A stretch of DNA of 64,000 bases from Georgenia ruanii (GCF_009193175.1 NZ_VUKE01000001.1:373089-437088); one strand, 5' to 3'. Positions 7,385-15,299 are shown, numbered from the stretch's first letter. Translations and numbers: made by a program. Notes: generated from the letters alone by a model not told the origin.

Positions 7385-8722
7385 TCAGACGTGGCGCGCG
7401 CCGAGCTGGTCGAGCGGGACCTTGTAGGTCTCGCGCGCCGTCGCGACGGCGATCGCCGAGATCACGCACGCGACGGTCGTCAGCGCCGCCGCGGGCCACC
7501 AGGCGTCGTCGTTCGCGCTGGAGACCGCCTGGATGATCGACGGCGAGAAGCCCGTGAGGACGATGCCGAGCTGCAGGCCGATGGCCATCCCGCTGACCCG
7601 GAACTTGACGTTGAACATCTCGCTGAAGAACACGGGGTAGACGGCGTTCGTGGCACCGAAGGCGATGGTGATGCACAGGAACATGCCGAGGTAGATCATC
7701 GGCACGTTCGCCTGGCCGACGGCCCAGAAGAACTCCCAGACCGCGACGGCACCGACGAGGTTGCCGGCGATCAGCACGGGCTTGCGGCCGATGTTGTCGC
7801 TGAGCTTGGCGAAGAGCGGTTGGGTCACCAGGGCCGTCGCGTACCCGAAGATGGCGGTCCACAGCATGACGCTCGCCTCGATGCCGACGATGTGGGTGGC
7901 GTAGGTGAGGCCGTAGACCGGCACGACGGAGCTGATGACGATGAGGAACGCGGCGAAGATGACGCGGACGACGTCGAGGGGCTGGTGCCGCAGCAGCTCG
8001 CCGACCGGCACGCGGGAGACCGTCTCCTTCTCCTTGGTCTCGACGAAGACCTCGGGGTCCTCGATCGTCCGGCGGAGGACGAGGCCGAAGACGACGATGA
8101 CGGCGCTGAACCAGAAGGGGACGCGCCAGCCCCAGGAGAGCAGCTGCTCGTCGGGCATCGCGGCCACGGCGAGGAACGCGAGGGTCGCGAGGATGTACCC
8201 GACCCAGATGCCGTTGATCATCCAGGAGGTGTACAGGCCACGCCTGCCCTCGGGGGCGTGCTCGAGCGTGAGCGAGGTGGAGCCGGCGGCCTCGCCGCCG
8301 ACCGAGAGCCCCTGGAGCAGCCGGAGGGCCACGAGGAGGATCGGCGCGAGGATCCCGACGCTGTCGTACGCGGGCAGGCAGCCGATCAGGAACGTGGCGA
8401 CGCCCATGACGAGCAGCGTCGCGATCATGACGTTGCGCCGGCCCAGCCGGTCACCGAAGTGCCCGGCGAGGAAGCCGCCGAGGGGACGGGCCAGGTAGGC
8501 CACGCCGTACGTGGCCAGGGAGAGCAGGAGGCCGGTGGCTCCGGCGTCGGGGAAGAACACCTGGCTGAAGACGAGGGCCGAGGCCGACGCGTAGATGTAC
8601 ATGTCGTAGTACTCGAGCGCCCCGCCGAAGAAGCCGGCGAGGGACGAACGCTTCCCCTGGTTCGTGCCGCGCGTCCTGCGACGGGACGGCGAGACTGGGG
8701 GCTTGACGCTGGTCGTCGTCAT
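7385..8722 (-). CDS. MFS transporter, MHS family (second transporter)
   Basis: 445-residue transporter related to, but clearly different from, the one at 4880-6304. Seen: GALEYYDMYIYASASAL at the first helix, GHFGDRLGRRN in loop 2-3, LLQGLSVGGEAAGS, SWGWRVPFWFS after helix 6 and DNIGRKPVLI in loop 8-9. The start ATG at 8722 has an AGAAAGGG Shine-Dalgarno. The MTTTS start sits after an Arg/Lys-rich cytoplasmic N-terminus. It lies 55 bp downstream of an SDR gene and is most simply read as the second gene of that transcript. Two MHS carriers in one regulon suggest either two related substrates or uptake plus export of an intermediate. Confidence 0.92.
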   Translation of the reverse strand: MTTTSVKPPVSPSRRRTRGTNQGKRSSLAGFFGGALEYYDMYIYASASALVFSQVFFPDAGATGLLLSLATYGVAYLARPLGGFLAGHFGDRLGRRNVMIATLLVMGVATFLIGCLPAYDSVGILAPILLVALRLLQGLSVGGEAAGSTSLTLEHAPEGRRGLYTSWMINGIWVGYILATLAFLAVAAMPDEQLLSWGWRVPFWFSAVIVVFGLVLRRTIEDPEVFVETKEKETVSRVPVGELLRHQPLDVVRVIFAAFLIVISSVVPVYGLTYATHIVGIEASVMLWTAIFGYATALVTQPLFAKLSDNIGRKPVLIAGNLVGAVAVWEFFWAVGQANVPMIYLGMFLCITIAFGATNAVYPVFFSEMFNVKFRVSGMAIGLQLGIVLTGFSPSIIQAVSSANDDAWWPAAALTTVACVISAIAVATARETYKVPLDQLGARHV

Positions 8723-8777
8723 TGACTGGACCCTTTCTGGGAAGTGGTGGGGTGGGAATGGGCAGACGGACGCACGC

Positions 8778-9575
8778 TCAGTAGTCGGCCCGTCCGCCCG
8801 ACAGGTCGTAGACGAACCCGGTGGTGAAGGAGGCGTCCCGGGAGGTGATGTAGGCGACGAGCGCGGCCACCTCACCGACGGTGCCGAAACGACCCATCGG
8901 GATGAGGGAGCGCTGCACCGCCTGGCGCTCCTCGGTCATCCCGGCGATCAGGGGCGTCTCGATGGTGGCGGGGGCGATCGCGTTGATGGTGACGCCGCTG
9001 GCCGCGTGCTCCTTGCCGACCGCCTTGACCATCCCGATCACCCCGGCCTTCGAGGCCGAGTAGGCCGCCATCTGGGGGTTGCCCTCCTTGCCGGCGATGG
9101 AGGCGATGTGCACGATGCGGCCGTACCGGGCCGGCACCATCCGGGCGAGGGCCGCGCGGGTGACGGCGAACGCCCCGCCCAGGTTGAGCGTGACGATGCG
9201 CTCGAACGTCGCCTGCGTGGTCTCGAGGGTCGGCTCGACGGGCCCGAGGATGCCGGCGCAGTTCACGACGACGTCCAGGCCGCCGAGCGCCGCTGTCGCG
9301 CCGGCGATCGCCTGCTCGACCGAATCTGGGTCCGTGACGTCAACGGCTCCGAGATGCGCGACGTCGAGCCCCTCCCGCCAGGTCGCGTCCGGCAGGTCGA
9401 GGGCCGCCACGGCGTGCCCTTCGTCCACCAGTCGCGCCACGATCGCGGCGCCCATCCCGCTGGAGGCGCCGACGACGACGGCGCGCTGCGCCGTGCGTCG
9501 CCGGTCGGGGCGCGCGCCGTCGACGGCCGGCACGCGCGGGGAGGGCTCGTGCCGGGTGCTGGGCGTCTGTCTCAC
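8778..9575 (-). CDS. SDR family NAD(P)-dependent oxidoreductase (second SDR)
   Basis: 265-residue classical short-chain dehydrogenase with a 30-residue basic N-terminal extension. Seen: GASSGMG (residues 36-42), NCAGI (105-109), catalytic Ser159, YSASK with Tyr172 and Lys176, and the INAIAPATIETPL block; the C-terminus ends FVYDLSGGRADY. The start is the GTG at 9575 because a GAAGGAG Shine-Dalgarno lies five bases upstream, inside a 17-bp leader identical to that of the transporter operon. The frame stays open to 9632 without better support. It heads a two-gene transcript with the second MHS transporter. The glycine pattern resembles 3-oxoacyl-ACP reductase-like SDRs, but the substrate is unknown. 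Confidence 0.9.
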   Translation of the reverse strand: MRQTPSTRHEPSPRVPAVDGARPDRRRTAQRAVVVGASSGMGAAIVARLVDEGHAVAALDLPDATWREGLDVAHLGAVDVTDPDSVEQAIAGATAALGGLDVVVNCAGILGPVEPTLETTQATFERIVTLNLGGAFAVTRAALARMVPARYGRIVHIASIAGKEGNPQMAAYSASKAGVIGMVKAVGKEHAASGVTINAIAPATIETPLIAGMTEERQAVQRSLIPMGRFGTVGEVAALVAYITSRDASFTTGFVYDLSGGRADY

Positions 9576-9754
9576 GGGGACTCCTTCGTCGAACGAGAGG
9601 TGGAGGTGCGGGCCGAGCGGGCACACGGACACGCGCCGGGGGTGACGGGCGAGCCGTGGAGGCCGTGATGCGCTGCGGCGGCGATAAGGCGCAGCGCTGA
9701 CGGCACTGTGGTGGACGGGGAACGGACTGTGGTCCCGTGCTGCCCCGGGGCACG

Positions 9755-9784
9755 AACGTAGGCGACGGTTTGTTCCTAGCGCAA
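9755..9784 (-). promoter_or_regulatory. Predicted promoter of the SDR/second transporter transcript
   Basis: On the minus strand TTGCGC (9784-9779) is followed after 18 bp by TACGTT (9760-9755). Box sequence, spacing and overlap with a palindromic site copy the arrangement at 6458-6487. A leader of about 170 bases precedes the GTG at 9575. Confidence 0.6.
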
Positions 9785-9814
9785 GCCACTCAGAGGGCTT
9801 TGCGTATGACGCAA
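9770..9814. promoter_or_regulatory. Second pair of IclR-type operator sites
   Basis: 9800-9814 reads TTGCGTATGACGCAA, a clean TTGCG-N5-CGCAA palindrome. 9770-9784 reads TTGTTCCTAGCGCAA, with one perfect and one degenerate arm. The start-to-start distance is 30 bp, the same as at 6473-6517, which ties this promoter to the same regulator. Confidence 0.68.
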
Positions 9815-9827
9815 CCGTGGCTGACTC

Positions 9828-10319
9828 TCAGCCTGCCCGGGCGGTCGAGGTCGCATGCACGGCGATGCCGTCGCGCCACGGGAGCAGCACCCAGGGCACC
9901 AGCGGGGGCCGGACCCGGGCGACGAGCGTGACCTGCGCGGTGACGCCGTCGGGGGTGCCGGTGGGCTCGCCGACCCGCAGCCCCTCGAACTCCCCCACGA
10001 CCGCCGCCGGGGCCGCCGCGAGGTAGTGCCCCACCGCCTCCTCGACCGACGCCTCGCTCAGCGGCACCCGGGTGGGGCCGGGGCCCCCGGTGCCGGCACC
10101 CCCGTAGTACCGCGCCTCGTCCAGGGCGTCGGCCGCGTCGGCGGCCACGGCGTCCGCGAGCGCGAGCAGCCGCTTGCGCTCGATGTGCACCGCCGAGGCG
10201 CTGGAGACGACGAGGACGAGCGCCAGCACGAGCGTGGCGAAGGCGAGCGTGAGCAGCAGGATCTGGCCCTCCTCGCGGGCGGGCGCGCCGCCGCGCGCGC
10301 CGGGGTGGCGGGCGCTCAC
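9828..10319 (-). CDS. TadG/Rv3654c-like pseudopilin of the Tad operon
   Basis: 163-residue single-pass membrane protein. Seen: a short basic N-terminus, then EEGQILLLTLAFATLVLALV as one hydrophobic helix near residues 18-45, followed by HIERKRLLALADAVAADAADAL, the helical stretch that follows the helix in TadG-like minor pilins. The rest is a mixed extracellular domain. The start GTG at 10319 overlaps the stop of the preceding tadE-like gene (GTGA). It is the last gene of the Tad run. Such proteins are assembled at the membrane together with Flp-type pili and may act as minor pilins or adaptors. Its own processing site is weaker than in the two upstream TadE-like proteins. Confidence 0.8.
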   Translation of the reverse strand: MSARHPGARGGAPAREEGQILLLTLAFATLVLALVLVVSSASAVHIERKRLLALADAVAADAADALDEARYYGGAGTGGPGPTRVPLSEASVEEAVGHYLAAAPAAVVGEFEGLRVGEPTGTPDGVTAQVTLVARVRPPLVPWVLLPWRDGIAVHATSTARAG

Positions 10320-10915
10320 CGGGCCTCCCGGAACGTGCCGACCACCACCAGGTGCGCGGCCGAGACGGGCACCCGGGCGGGGACCTCGGCGCGGATCGCG
10401 TCGGGCACGAGGGGCAGGTCGACGGCCATGTCGACCCGGACGAGCACCTGCGCACCCGGGGCGAGGCACGGGTCCTGGGCGCAGGTGACGGCGAGGGCGG
10501 CGCCGCCCTCGACGTCGAAGCCCTGGTCGGAGAAGGCGAGTGCGACGGCCCGCTCGGCGCGGGCGACCCCGGCGTCGAGGGACTCGGCCTGAGCGAGGAT
10601 GCGCCCGGCCTCCCGCGCCGCCCCCTCGGCGGCGAACGCGGCCGCCTGCACCCGGGCGAGGGTGAGCACCAGGTAGACGATCGGCACGAGCAGCAGGAGG
10701 CTCACCCCGAGGAACTCCACGACCGCGCTGCCGGCGTCGTGCGCCCGGCGGAGACGCCGCCGGAGCCGGCCCCCTGCGGCCCCGCCGTGTCGCCGCCGCG
10801 CACCCCGGGTGCCACCGCGCCGGCCCGTCCCCGGGTCCCGCCGTCGGGCGCCGCCGCGTCGCCGGCCCGGCCCCCGGCCCCGCCGTCGGGTGGCGTCCGC
10901 CTCCGGCGCGTTCAC
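10316..10915 (-). CDS. TadE/TadF-like minor pilin
   Basis: 199-residue protein with an unusually Arg/Gly-rich N-terminal 60 residues, then the pseudopilin motif G/SAVVE (a Gly followed at +5 by Glu) and one hydrophobic helix (FLGVSLLLLVPIVYLVLTLA). After the helix come the AAFAAEGAAREAGRIL stretch usual in TadE/F proteins and a cysteine pair (CAQDPC) that could form a disulfide outside the cell. The GTG start at 10915 overlaps the upstream tadE stop. The basic leader is much longer than normal for TadE/F, so an internal start is possible, although none with a clear ribosome site is seen. Confidence 0.8.
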   Translation of the reverse strand: MNAPEADATRRRGRGPGRRRGGARRRDPGTGRRGGTRGARRRHGGAAGGRLRRRLRRAHDAGSAVVEFLGVSLLLLVPIVYLVLTLARVQAAAFAAEGAAREAGRILAQAESLDAGVARAERAVALAFSDQGFDVEGGAALAVTCAQDPCLAPGAQVLVRVDMAVDLPLVPDAIRAEVPARVPVSAAHLVVVGTFREAR

Positions 10916-11355
10916 GGCGCGAGGGCGAGGTCCGGCTCGACGACGGCGTGCCCGCGCACCGTCACCACCCCCGCCGGTCCCAGCAGCCCCAGGACCGGCA
11001 ACGGCGCGCGCACCGTCACCTGCACCAGCCGGCCGTCACCGTCGGGCACGAACGCGGCCGTGACGTCCTGGGCGTAGGTGGCCGAGAGCGTCATGCCGAT
11101 GAGCTCGCGGGTGCGGGCGACGCCGTCGGCCGGGCCGGAGCCGTGGAGGGCGGCGTGCCGGGCGCCCTCGGAGGCGGAGTCGATGAGGGTGTTGCGCACG
11201 TGCAGGGCCAGGGTGAGCTGGATGAGGGCGAGGACGAGCGCAAGGACGAGGACGGCGACGAGGACGAACTCGACCATCGCGGAGCCGTCCGCAGCGCCGG
11301 CACCGCCGCGGCCCCTGCCCGCCCGCCGCGGCCACCGGCCGTCGCGGGCGGTCAG
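10912..11355 (-). CDS. TadE-like minor pilin, probable CTG start
   Basis: Up to 147 residues. The motif G/SAMVE (prepilin-peptidase type, Glu at +5) leads into a long hydrophobic helix (FVLVAVLVLALVLALIQL) and then HVRNTLIDSASEGARHAAL, the conserved TadE stretch. The only ATG in frame (11277) lies inside the motif and would delete the processing Gly, so it is unlikely to be the real start. The frame has no GTG or TTG upstream; a CTG at 11355 overlaps the pilin gene stop (CTGA), the coupling used throughout this operon. I therefore place the start there with modest certainty. It is one of three minor-pilin-like genes that follow tadA, tadB and tadC. Confidence 0.72.
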   Translation of the reverse strand: MTARDGRWPRRAGRGRGGAGAADGSAMVEFVLVAVLVLALVLALIQLTLALHVRNTLIDSASEGARHAALHGSGPADGVARTRELIGMTLSATYAQDVTAAFVPDGDGRLVQVTVRAPLPVLGLLGPAGVVTVRGHAVVEPDLALAP

Positions 11356-11549
11356 AAGTTCAGCACACGGTTGATCGCGGTCTCGAACACGCTGGACAGC
11401 GCCGGGCCGGCGACGGCCCAGATCGCGATGACCAGGCCCGCGGTCATCAGGGTGACCAGCACCCAGCCAGGGACGTCGCCGCGGTCGCGCTCCCGCGGAC
11501 CGGGCCAGGCGAGGTGGGCGCGGACGCGGTGCGTCAGGGTGGGCCGCAT
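11352..11549 (-). CDS. Small Flp-pilin-like membrane protein of the Tad operon
   Basis: 65-residue protein with a basic N-terminus, an RGDVPGWVLVTL junction and one hydrophobic helix, ending in FETAINRVLNF. Size and place (between tadC and tadE) are those of the major Flp pilin, yet the Glu expected at +5 after the processing Gly is missing (GDVPGW). It may be a diverged pilin or a small structural partner. The ATG at 11549 is the start; a GTCTCGACCTAGGAGG-like Shine-Dalgarno (AGGAGG) lies just upstream. It overlaps the next gene by four bases if that gene starts on CTG. Confidence 0.72.
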   Translation of the reverse strand: MRPTLTHRVRAHLAWPGPRERDRGDVPGWVLVTLMTAGLVIAIWAVAGPALSSVFETAINRVLNF

Positions 11550-11609
11550 GGGTCGTGCCTCCTAGGTCGAGACGGTGACGGGCGGCCGCGCGCGCTCCGG
11601 CGGGCGACC

Positions 11610-12542
11610 TCATAGGCCCACCTGCAGGACGGCGAGGCCGGGGAAGATCGCGAAGAGCACGGTGACGGGCAGCACGAGGAAGACGACCGGCACCATCATG
11701 GCCAGCTCTTTCTTCCCGCCGGTCTCCATCAGCTCGCGGCGCGCGCTCTCGCGCGCGTCCTGCGCCTGCGCGCGGAGGACGTCGCCGAGCGGTGTGCCCC
11801 GCTCCAGGGCCACGGCGACCCCCTCGGCGAAGCGGCCCACGGCGGGGGCGTCGGAGCGGCTGGCCATCCGCTCGAGCGCGACGGCCAGCGGCACGCCCGA
11901 GCGCGCCTCCGCCAGCGTCCGTCGCACCTCCTCGGCCAGCGCCCCGCGCGTCGTGCCCGCCACCCGCTCCAGGGCTCCCACGGGCCCCTCCCCCGCGCCG
12001 ACGGCGAGCGCGAGGAGCTCGGCGACGTCGGGCAGCTCCGCCCGCATGCGCTCCTGGCGCCGGCGCACCGCCCGGGTCAGCGCCTGGTCGCGGGCCGCCG
12101 CGCCGCCGACCGCGCAGAGCGCCACGCCCAGAAGGAGGGGGGCCAGCGGGGCGCCGCGGACCATCCCCAGCGTCACCGCGAGGAAGAGCCCGCCCGCCAG
12201 GCCGATCGCCGCCCACAGCAGCTGCTCCATCCGGAACTGGTCGAGGGTCATGGCGCCTCCGGCCAGCTGCAGGCGCCGGCGGATGCTCGTCGAGGTCGAT
12301 CCCAGCCGTTCGAGGAACCGTTCGGCGTCGCGCAGCCCCGGCGCGAGCAGCCGCTCGAGCGTCGGGAACGGGGTGCTGGTCGGCCGGTCGGCGAGCAGGC
12401 GCGAGGTGCGGGGCCGCTCGCGCAGGTACGGCGCGACGCGGTCGAGGAGCGTGACGCGCCGGGCGCCGAGGCGCCACAGCACCAGGCACAGCCCGAGCCC
12501 GCCGACCAGGCCGATCCCGGCCCCGGTCACCGCGGGGCTCAC
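11610..12542 (-). CDS. tadC: Type II/IVc secretion system F family protein TadC
   Basis: 310-residue inner-membrane platform protein. Seen: an N-terminal transmembrane helix, a cytoplasmic four-helix T2SSF domain (ELPDVAELLALAVGAGEGPVGALERVA, then EEVRRTLAEARSGVPLAVALERMA) and a C-terminal helix pair (MMVPVVFLVLPVTVLFAIFPG), the standard TadC end. The GTG start at 12542 overlaps the tadB stop (GTGA). TadB and TadC together form the base through which the TadA ATPase drives Flp pilus assembly. Length and domain order are normal for the family. Confidence 0.9.
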   Translation of the reverse strand: MSPAVTGAGIGLVGGLGLCLVLWRLGARRVTLLDRVAPYLRERPRTSRLLADRPTSTPFPTLERLLAPGLRDAERFLERLGSTSTSIRRRLQLAGGAMTLDQFRMEQLLWAAIGLAGGLFLAVTLGMVRGAPLAPLLLGVALCAVGGAAARDQALTRAVRRRQERMRAELPDVAELLALAVGAGEGPVGALERVAGTTRGALAEEVRRTLAEARSGVPLAVALERMASRSDAPAVGRFAEGVAVALERGTPLGDVLRAQAQDARESARRELMETGGKKELAMMVPVVFLVLPVTVLFAIFPGLAVLQVGL

Positions 12543-13399
12543 CGCAGCACCCGCTCTTCCTCGGGCAACCGCCCGATGCGGACCATCAGCCAGTACGCCA
12601 GGACGGAGCAGCCCGCGCCCGCGCCGAGCACGACGACGCCGGCGGCGGAGTTGTACGCGGCCGCCGTCTCGGCGCGGGTCGAGAGCAGGAGGAGCACGAC
12701 CCACGGGGCGGCGACGGCCATCCGCGCGCCGTTGACCGTCCAGGACTGTCGCGCCTCGAGCTCGCCGCGGGTGCGCAGGTCCTCCCGCAGCATCAGGGCG
12801 AGGGTGCGCAGCAGCCGGCCGAGGTCGGTGCCGCCCACCTCGCGGGTGAGCCGGAGGGCCTCGACGATGCGGTCGGCGACCGGGTCGGCCAGCCGCGCCT
12901 TGAGGGCGGCGAGGGCGTCGTCGAAGCGACCCGTGGCGCGGTAGTCCCTTGCGAAGCCGCGGAACTCCGCGCGCACCTCCTCCGGGCCACGCTCGCCGAG
13001 CGCGCCGAGCGCCTCGGGCAGCGACAGGCCGGCGCGCACGGCGGAGACGAGGTGGTCGATCACCTCCGGCCACACCGCCCGCAGCGCGGCGCGCCGGCGG
13101 CGGGCGCGCGAGCGGACGAGCAGCGTCGGCGCGGCGGCGACCATGACCGCGAAGCACAGCGCGATCGGGGGCGAGGCGGTGACCGCGACGGCGGTGAACA
13201 GGGTCGCCAGGGCGAGGCCCGCGGAGGTGAGGACCAGGGAGACGGGGCGCACGGCGGGGGCGCCCGCCTGGACGAGCAGGTCCTGGGTGCGCTGGGACCA
13301 GGTGGGGCGCGCCGGGACGCGCGGGGCGGCCCGCTCGAAGAAGGAGAACCACACCGACAGCAGCCCGGCGCCGAGCAGCAGCCCCGCGACGGCGCCCAC
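12539..13399 (-). CDS. tadB: Type II/IVc secretion system F family protein TadB
   Basis: 286-residue membrane protein. Seen: an N-terminal helix, a further pair around residues 55-95, the T2SSF cytoplasmic domain (VIDHLVSAVRAGLSLPEALGALG, ADRIVEALRLTREVGGTDLGRLLRTLA) and a C-terminal helix pair. GTG at 13399 is the start, two bases after the tadA stop. It pairs with TadC as the assembly platform. The charged ARRRR stretch near residue 100 marks the cytoplasmic side. Confidence 0.9.
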   Translation of the reverse strand: MGAVAGLLLGAGLLSVWFSFFERAAPRVPARPTWSQRTQDLLVQAGAPAVRPVSLVLTSAGLALATLFTAVAVTASPPIALCFAVMVAAAPTLLVRSRARRRRAALRAVWPEVIDHLVSAVRAGLSLPEALGALGERGPEEVRAEFRGFARDYRATGRFDDALAALKARLADPVADRIVEALRLTREVGGTDLGRLLRTLALMLREDLRTRGELEARQSWTVNGARMAVAAPWVVLLLLSTRAETAAAYNSAAGVVVLGAGAGCSVLAYWLMVRIGRLPEEERVLR

Positions 13400-13401
13400 G
13401 G

Positions 13402-14631
13402 CTACCGCCCGTCCTCGGCCAGCAGCGCCGCGACGTCGTAGCCCGCGCGTGCGAAGCGCTCGTCGGCGAGGTGACCGGCGCCGCGGACGAGCCGGCCCGC
13501 GCGGCGCACGAAGAGCTCGGCCGCCTCCACCACGGCGTCCTCCACCCGCCCGGTCACCGCGACGATCTCACGGACGCCGCGCCGTCCGTGGCGGTCGAGG
13601 TCGAGATGGACGACGAGGTCGACGGCGGAGGCGACCGTGGGGATGACGAACGCGGCGGTAACGTTCTCGCCGGCCAGCAGCGGCAGGGTGCACAGTTTCG
13701 TGACCGCCTCCCGGGCGGAGTTGGCGTGCAGGGTGCACATGCCCGGGATGCCGGAGTTCAGCGCGATGAGCATGTCGAACGCCTCGGCCTCGCGGACCTC
13801 GCCGATGACGATCCGGTCGGGCCGCATGCGCAACGCCTCCTTGACCAGGCGGCGCAGGGGCACCTCGCCGACCCCCTCGAGGTTGGGCTGCCGGGTCTGC
13901 AGGGCCACCGCGTCCCGGTTGCTCAGCCGCAGCTCGAAGACCTCCTCGCAGCTGATCACGCGCTGGGCGGCCGGGATGGCGCCGGCGAGAGCGCCGAGCA
14001 TGGTGGTCTTGCCGGCCTGGGTGGCCCCGGAGACGAGCACGTTGAGGCCGGCGACGACGGCGCCGTCGAGAAACCCGGCCGCCTGCGGCGTGAGGGAGCC
14101 GAGCGCGACGAGGTCGCTCAGCCGGCGCGCGCGGGCCACGTACTTGCGGATGTTCACCGCCCAGGCCGAGCGGGTGATGTCCGGGATCACCACGTGCAGG
14201 CGCTCGCCGCCGGCGAGCGCGGCATCCACGAACGGGGTGGACAGGTCCAGGCGCCGGCCGGAGGCCCGCAGCATCCGCTCGACGAGGTCGCGCACCTGCC
14301 CCTCGTCGAGGATGGTCGTGGTCAGCTCGGGGCGCCCGCCGCGGGCGACGAACACCTTGCCCGGCTCGTTGATCCAGACCTCCTCCACCTCGGGGTCGTC
14401 GAGGTAGGGCTGCAGCGGCCCGAGGCCGGCGACGGCGTCGAGGACCTGCTTGGCGACCGCCCCGGGGTCCGGCAGCGGCGGCACCAGGCCGGCCAGGGAG
14501 CGATCGTCGTAGTCCGCGAGCGCGGCCGCGACCAGGGTGCGCACGCCGTCTGCGTCCCGCGCGGGGTCCATGCCCTTGCGGCGCACCAGTTCCCGCACCT
14601 CGGACTCGAGCAGCGCGACGCCGTCGTCCAC
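13402..14631 (-). CDS. tadA: CpaF/TadA family secretion ATPase
   Basis: 409-residue hexameric ATPase that powers Tad pilus assembly from the cytoplasm. Seen: an N-terminal domain with VEEVWINEPGKVFVARGGR, Walker A GATQAGKTT (residues 202-210), the Asp-box-like ISCEEVFEL, Walker B RIVIGEVREAEAFDML and the His-box stretch GMCTLHANSAREAV. All fit CpaF/TadA, Walker A having Gln where most have Gly-Ser. The GTG start at 14631 is forced by an upstream in-frame stop. It is the first gene of the operon; there is no tadZ/cpaE-like gene before it, which differs from most loci of this type. Confidence 0.93.
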   Translation of the reverse strand: MDDGVALLESEVRELVRRKGMDPARDADGVRTLVAAALADYDDRSLAGLVPPLPDPGAVAKQVLDAVAGLGPLQPYLDDPEVEEVWINEPGKVFVARGGRPELTTTILDEGQVRDLVERMLRASGRRLDLSTPFVDAALAGGERLHVVIPDITRSAWAVNIRKYVARARRLSDLVALGSLTPQAAGFLDGAVVAGLNVLVSGATQAGKTTMLGALAGAIPAAQRVISCEEVFELRLSNRDAVALQTRQPNLEGVGEVPLRRLVKEALRMRPDRIVIGEVREAEAFDMLIALNSGIPGMCTLHANSAREAVTKLCTLPLLAGENVTAAFVIPTVASAVDLVVHLDLDRHGRRGVREIVAVTGRVEDAVVEAAELFVRRAGRLVRGAGHLADERFARAGYDVAALLAEDGR

Positions 14632-14927
14632 CGGCCATCACCCCCGCGAATGGAGCCCGGTCCTGCCCGATACGTAGAGCAGAACTTAGGGGACCGGCCC
14701 GTGCCGGGGGTGGGGTTTCGGTCCGGGTTGTGGACGGCGCCGGCGACATCCCCGCCGCCTGGGGGCTCCAGTGCTGCGGGGCCCGCCGGCCGCGCGCGGC
14801 GCCACGGAACGCGCCTCCGAGCGTCATACCTTTGGCCCGATGGTCCCGTCGGCACCCTGCAACGCCTCACTCCCCCGGGCGCCAGGCCGATAGGGACGAA
14901 TAGCCCCCACGTGTGACGAGGAGAGAG
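14632..14927. other. Divergent intergenic region between tadA and the DUF4190 gene
   Basis: 296 bp without a supported gene. It must hold the promoters of both divergent genes, but no convincing -35/-10 pair stands out. A TCATACCTT stretch near 14825 could be a -10 for the plus-strand gene. No long repeat is seen. Confidence 0.5.
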
Positions 14928-15299
14928 ATGTCCGAGAGTCCGTACCAGTCCTCCCAGCCCCCGCACGGCTACAACGAGCCGTACCAGCAGGCGCCCTACG
15001 CCGGCGGCTACCCGCCGGCGGCGCCGCCCGCCTACGGCAACGGCTACGGCTACAACCAGGCGGCGGCCGACGCCAACAGCGCCGCCACCTTGTCCCTGGT
15101 CTTCGGGATCCTCGGCGTGATCGTGCTGCCGATCCTCGCCCCGCTGGCCCTGTGGCAGGCGAGCAAGGCGGAGAAGCTCGGCAAGTCCGCGACCGCCGGC
15201 AAGGTGCTCGGCTGGATCGGGGTCGTCTTCCTCGCCCTGGGCGTGCTGGCCTTCGTCTTCTTCGTCATCGTGGCCGCCGTCGGCGCCGGCGGGTACTGA
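14928..15299 (+). CDS. DUF4190 domain-containing membrane protein
   Basis: 123-residue protein. The first 45 residues are rich in Tyr, Pro, Gln and Gly (YQSSQPPHGYNEPYQQ), an extended cytoplasmic segment. Two transmembrane helices follow (SLVFGILGVIVLPILAPLAL and VLGWIGVVFLALGVLAFVFF) with a short KAEKLGKSATAGK loop, the layout of DUF4190 proteins. The ATG at 14928 is chosen over an in-frame GTG at 14913 because GAGGAGAGAG lies at the right distance. It stands alone on the plus strand between tadA and a convergent permease gene. Function is unknown; YGQP-rich tails of this kind are common in actinobacterial envelope proteins. Confidence 0.85.
   Translation: MSESPYQSSQPPHGYNEPYQQAPYAGGYPPAAPPAYGNGYGYNQAAADANSAATLSLVFGILGVIVLPILAPLALWQASKAEKLGKSATAGKVLGWIGVVFLALGVLAFVFFVIVAAVGAGGY

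Noticed and set aside
4503-7862. A single 1119-codon minus-strand frame
   Set aside because: It crosses the divergent promoter region and runs in the wrong frame through the transporter and regulator genes. Only its last 127 codons (the NIPSNAP gene) are real.
11277-11279. ATG at 11277 as tadE start
   Set aside because: It would remove the Gly of the processing motif, leaving no cleavable leader.
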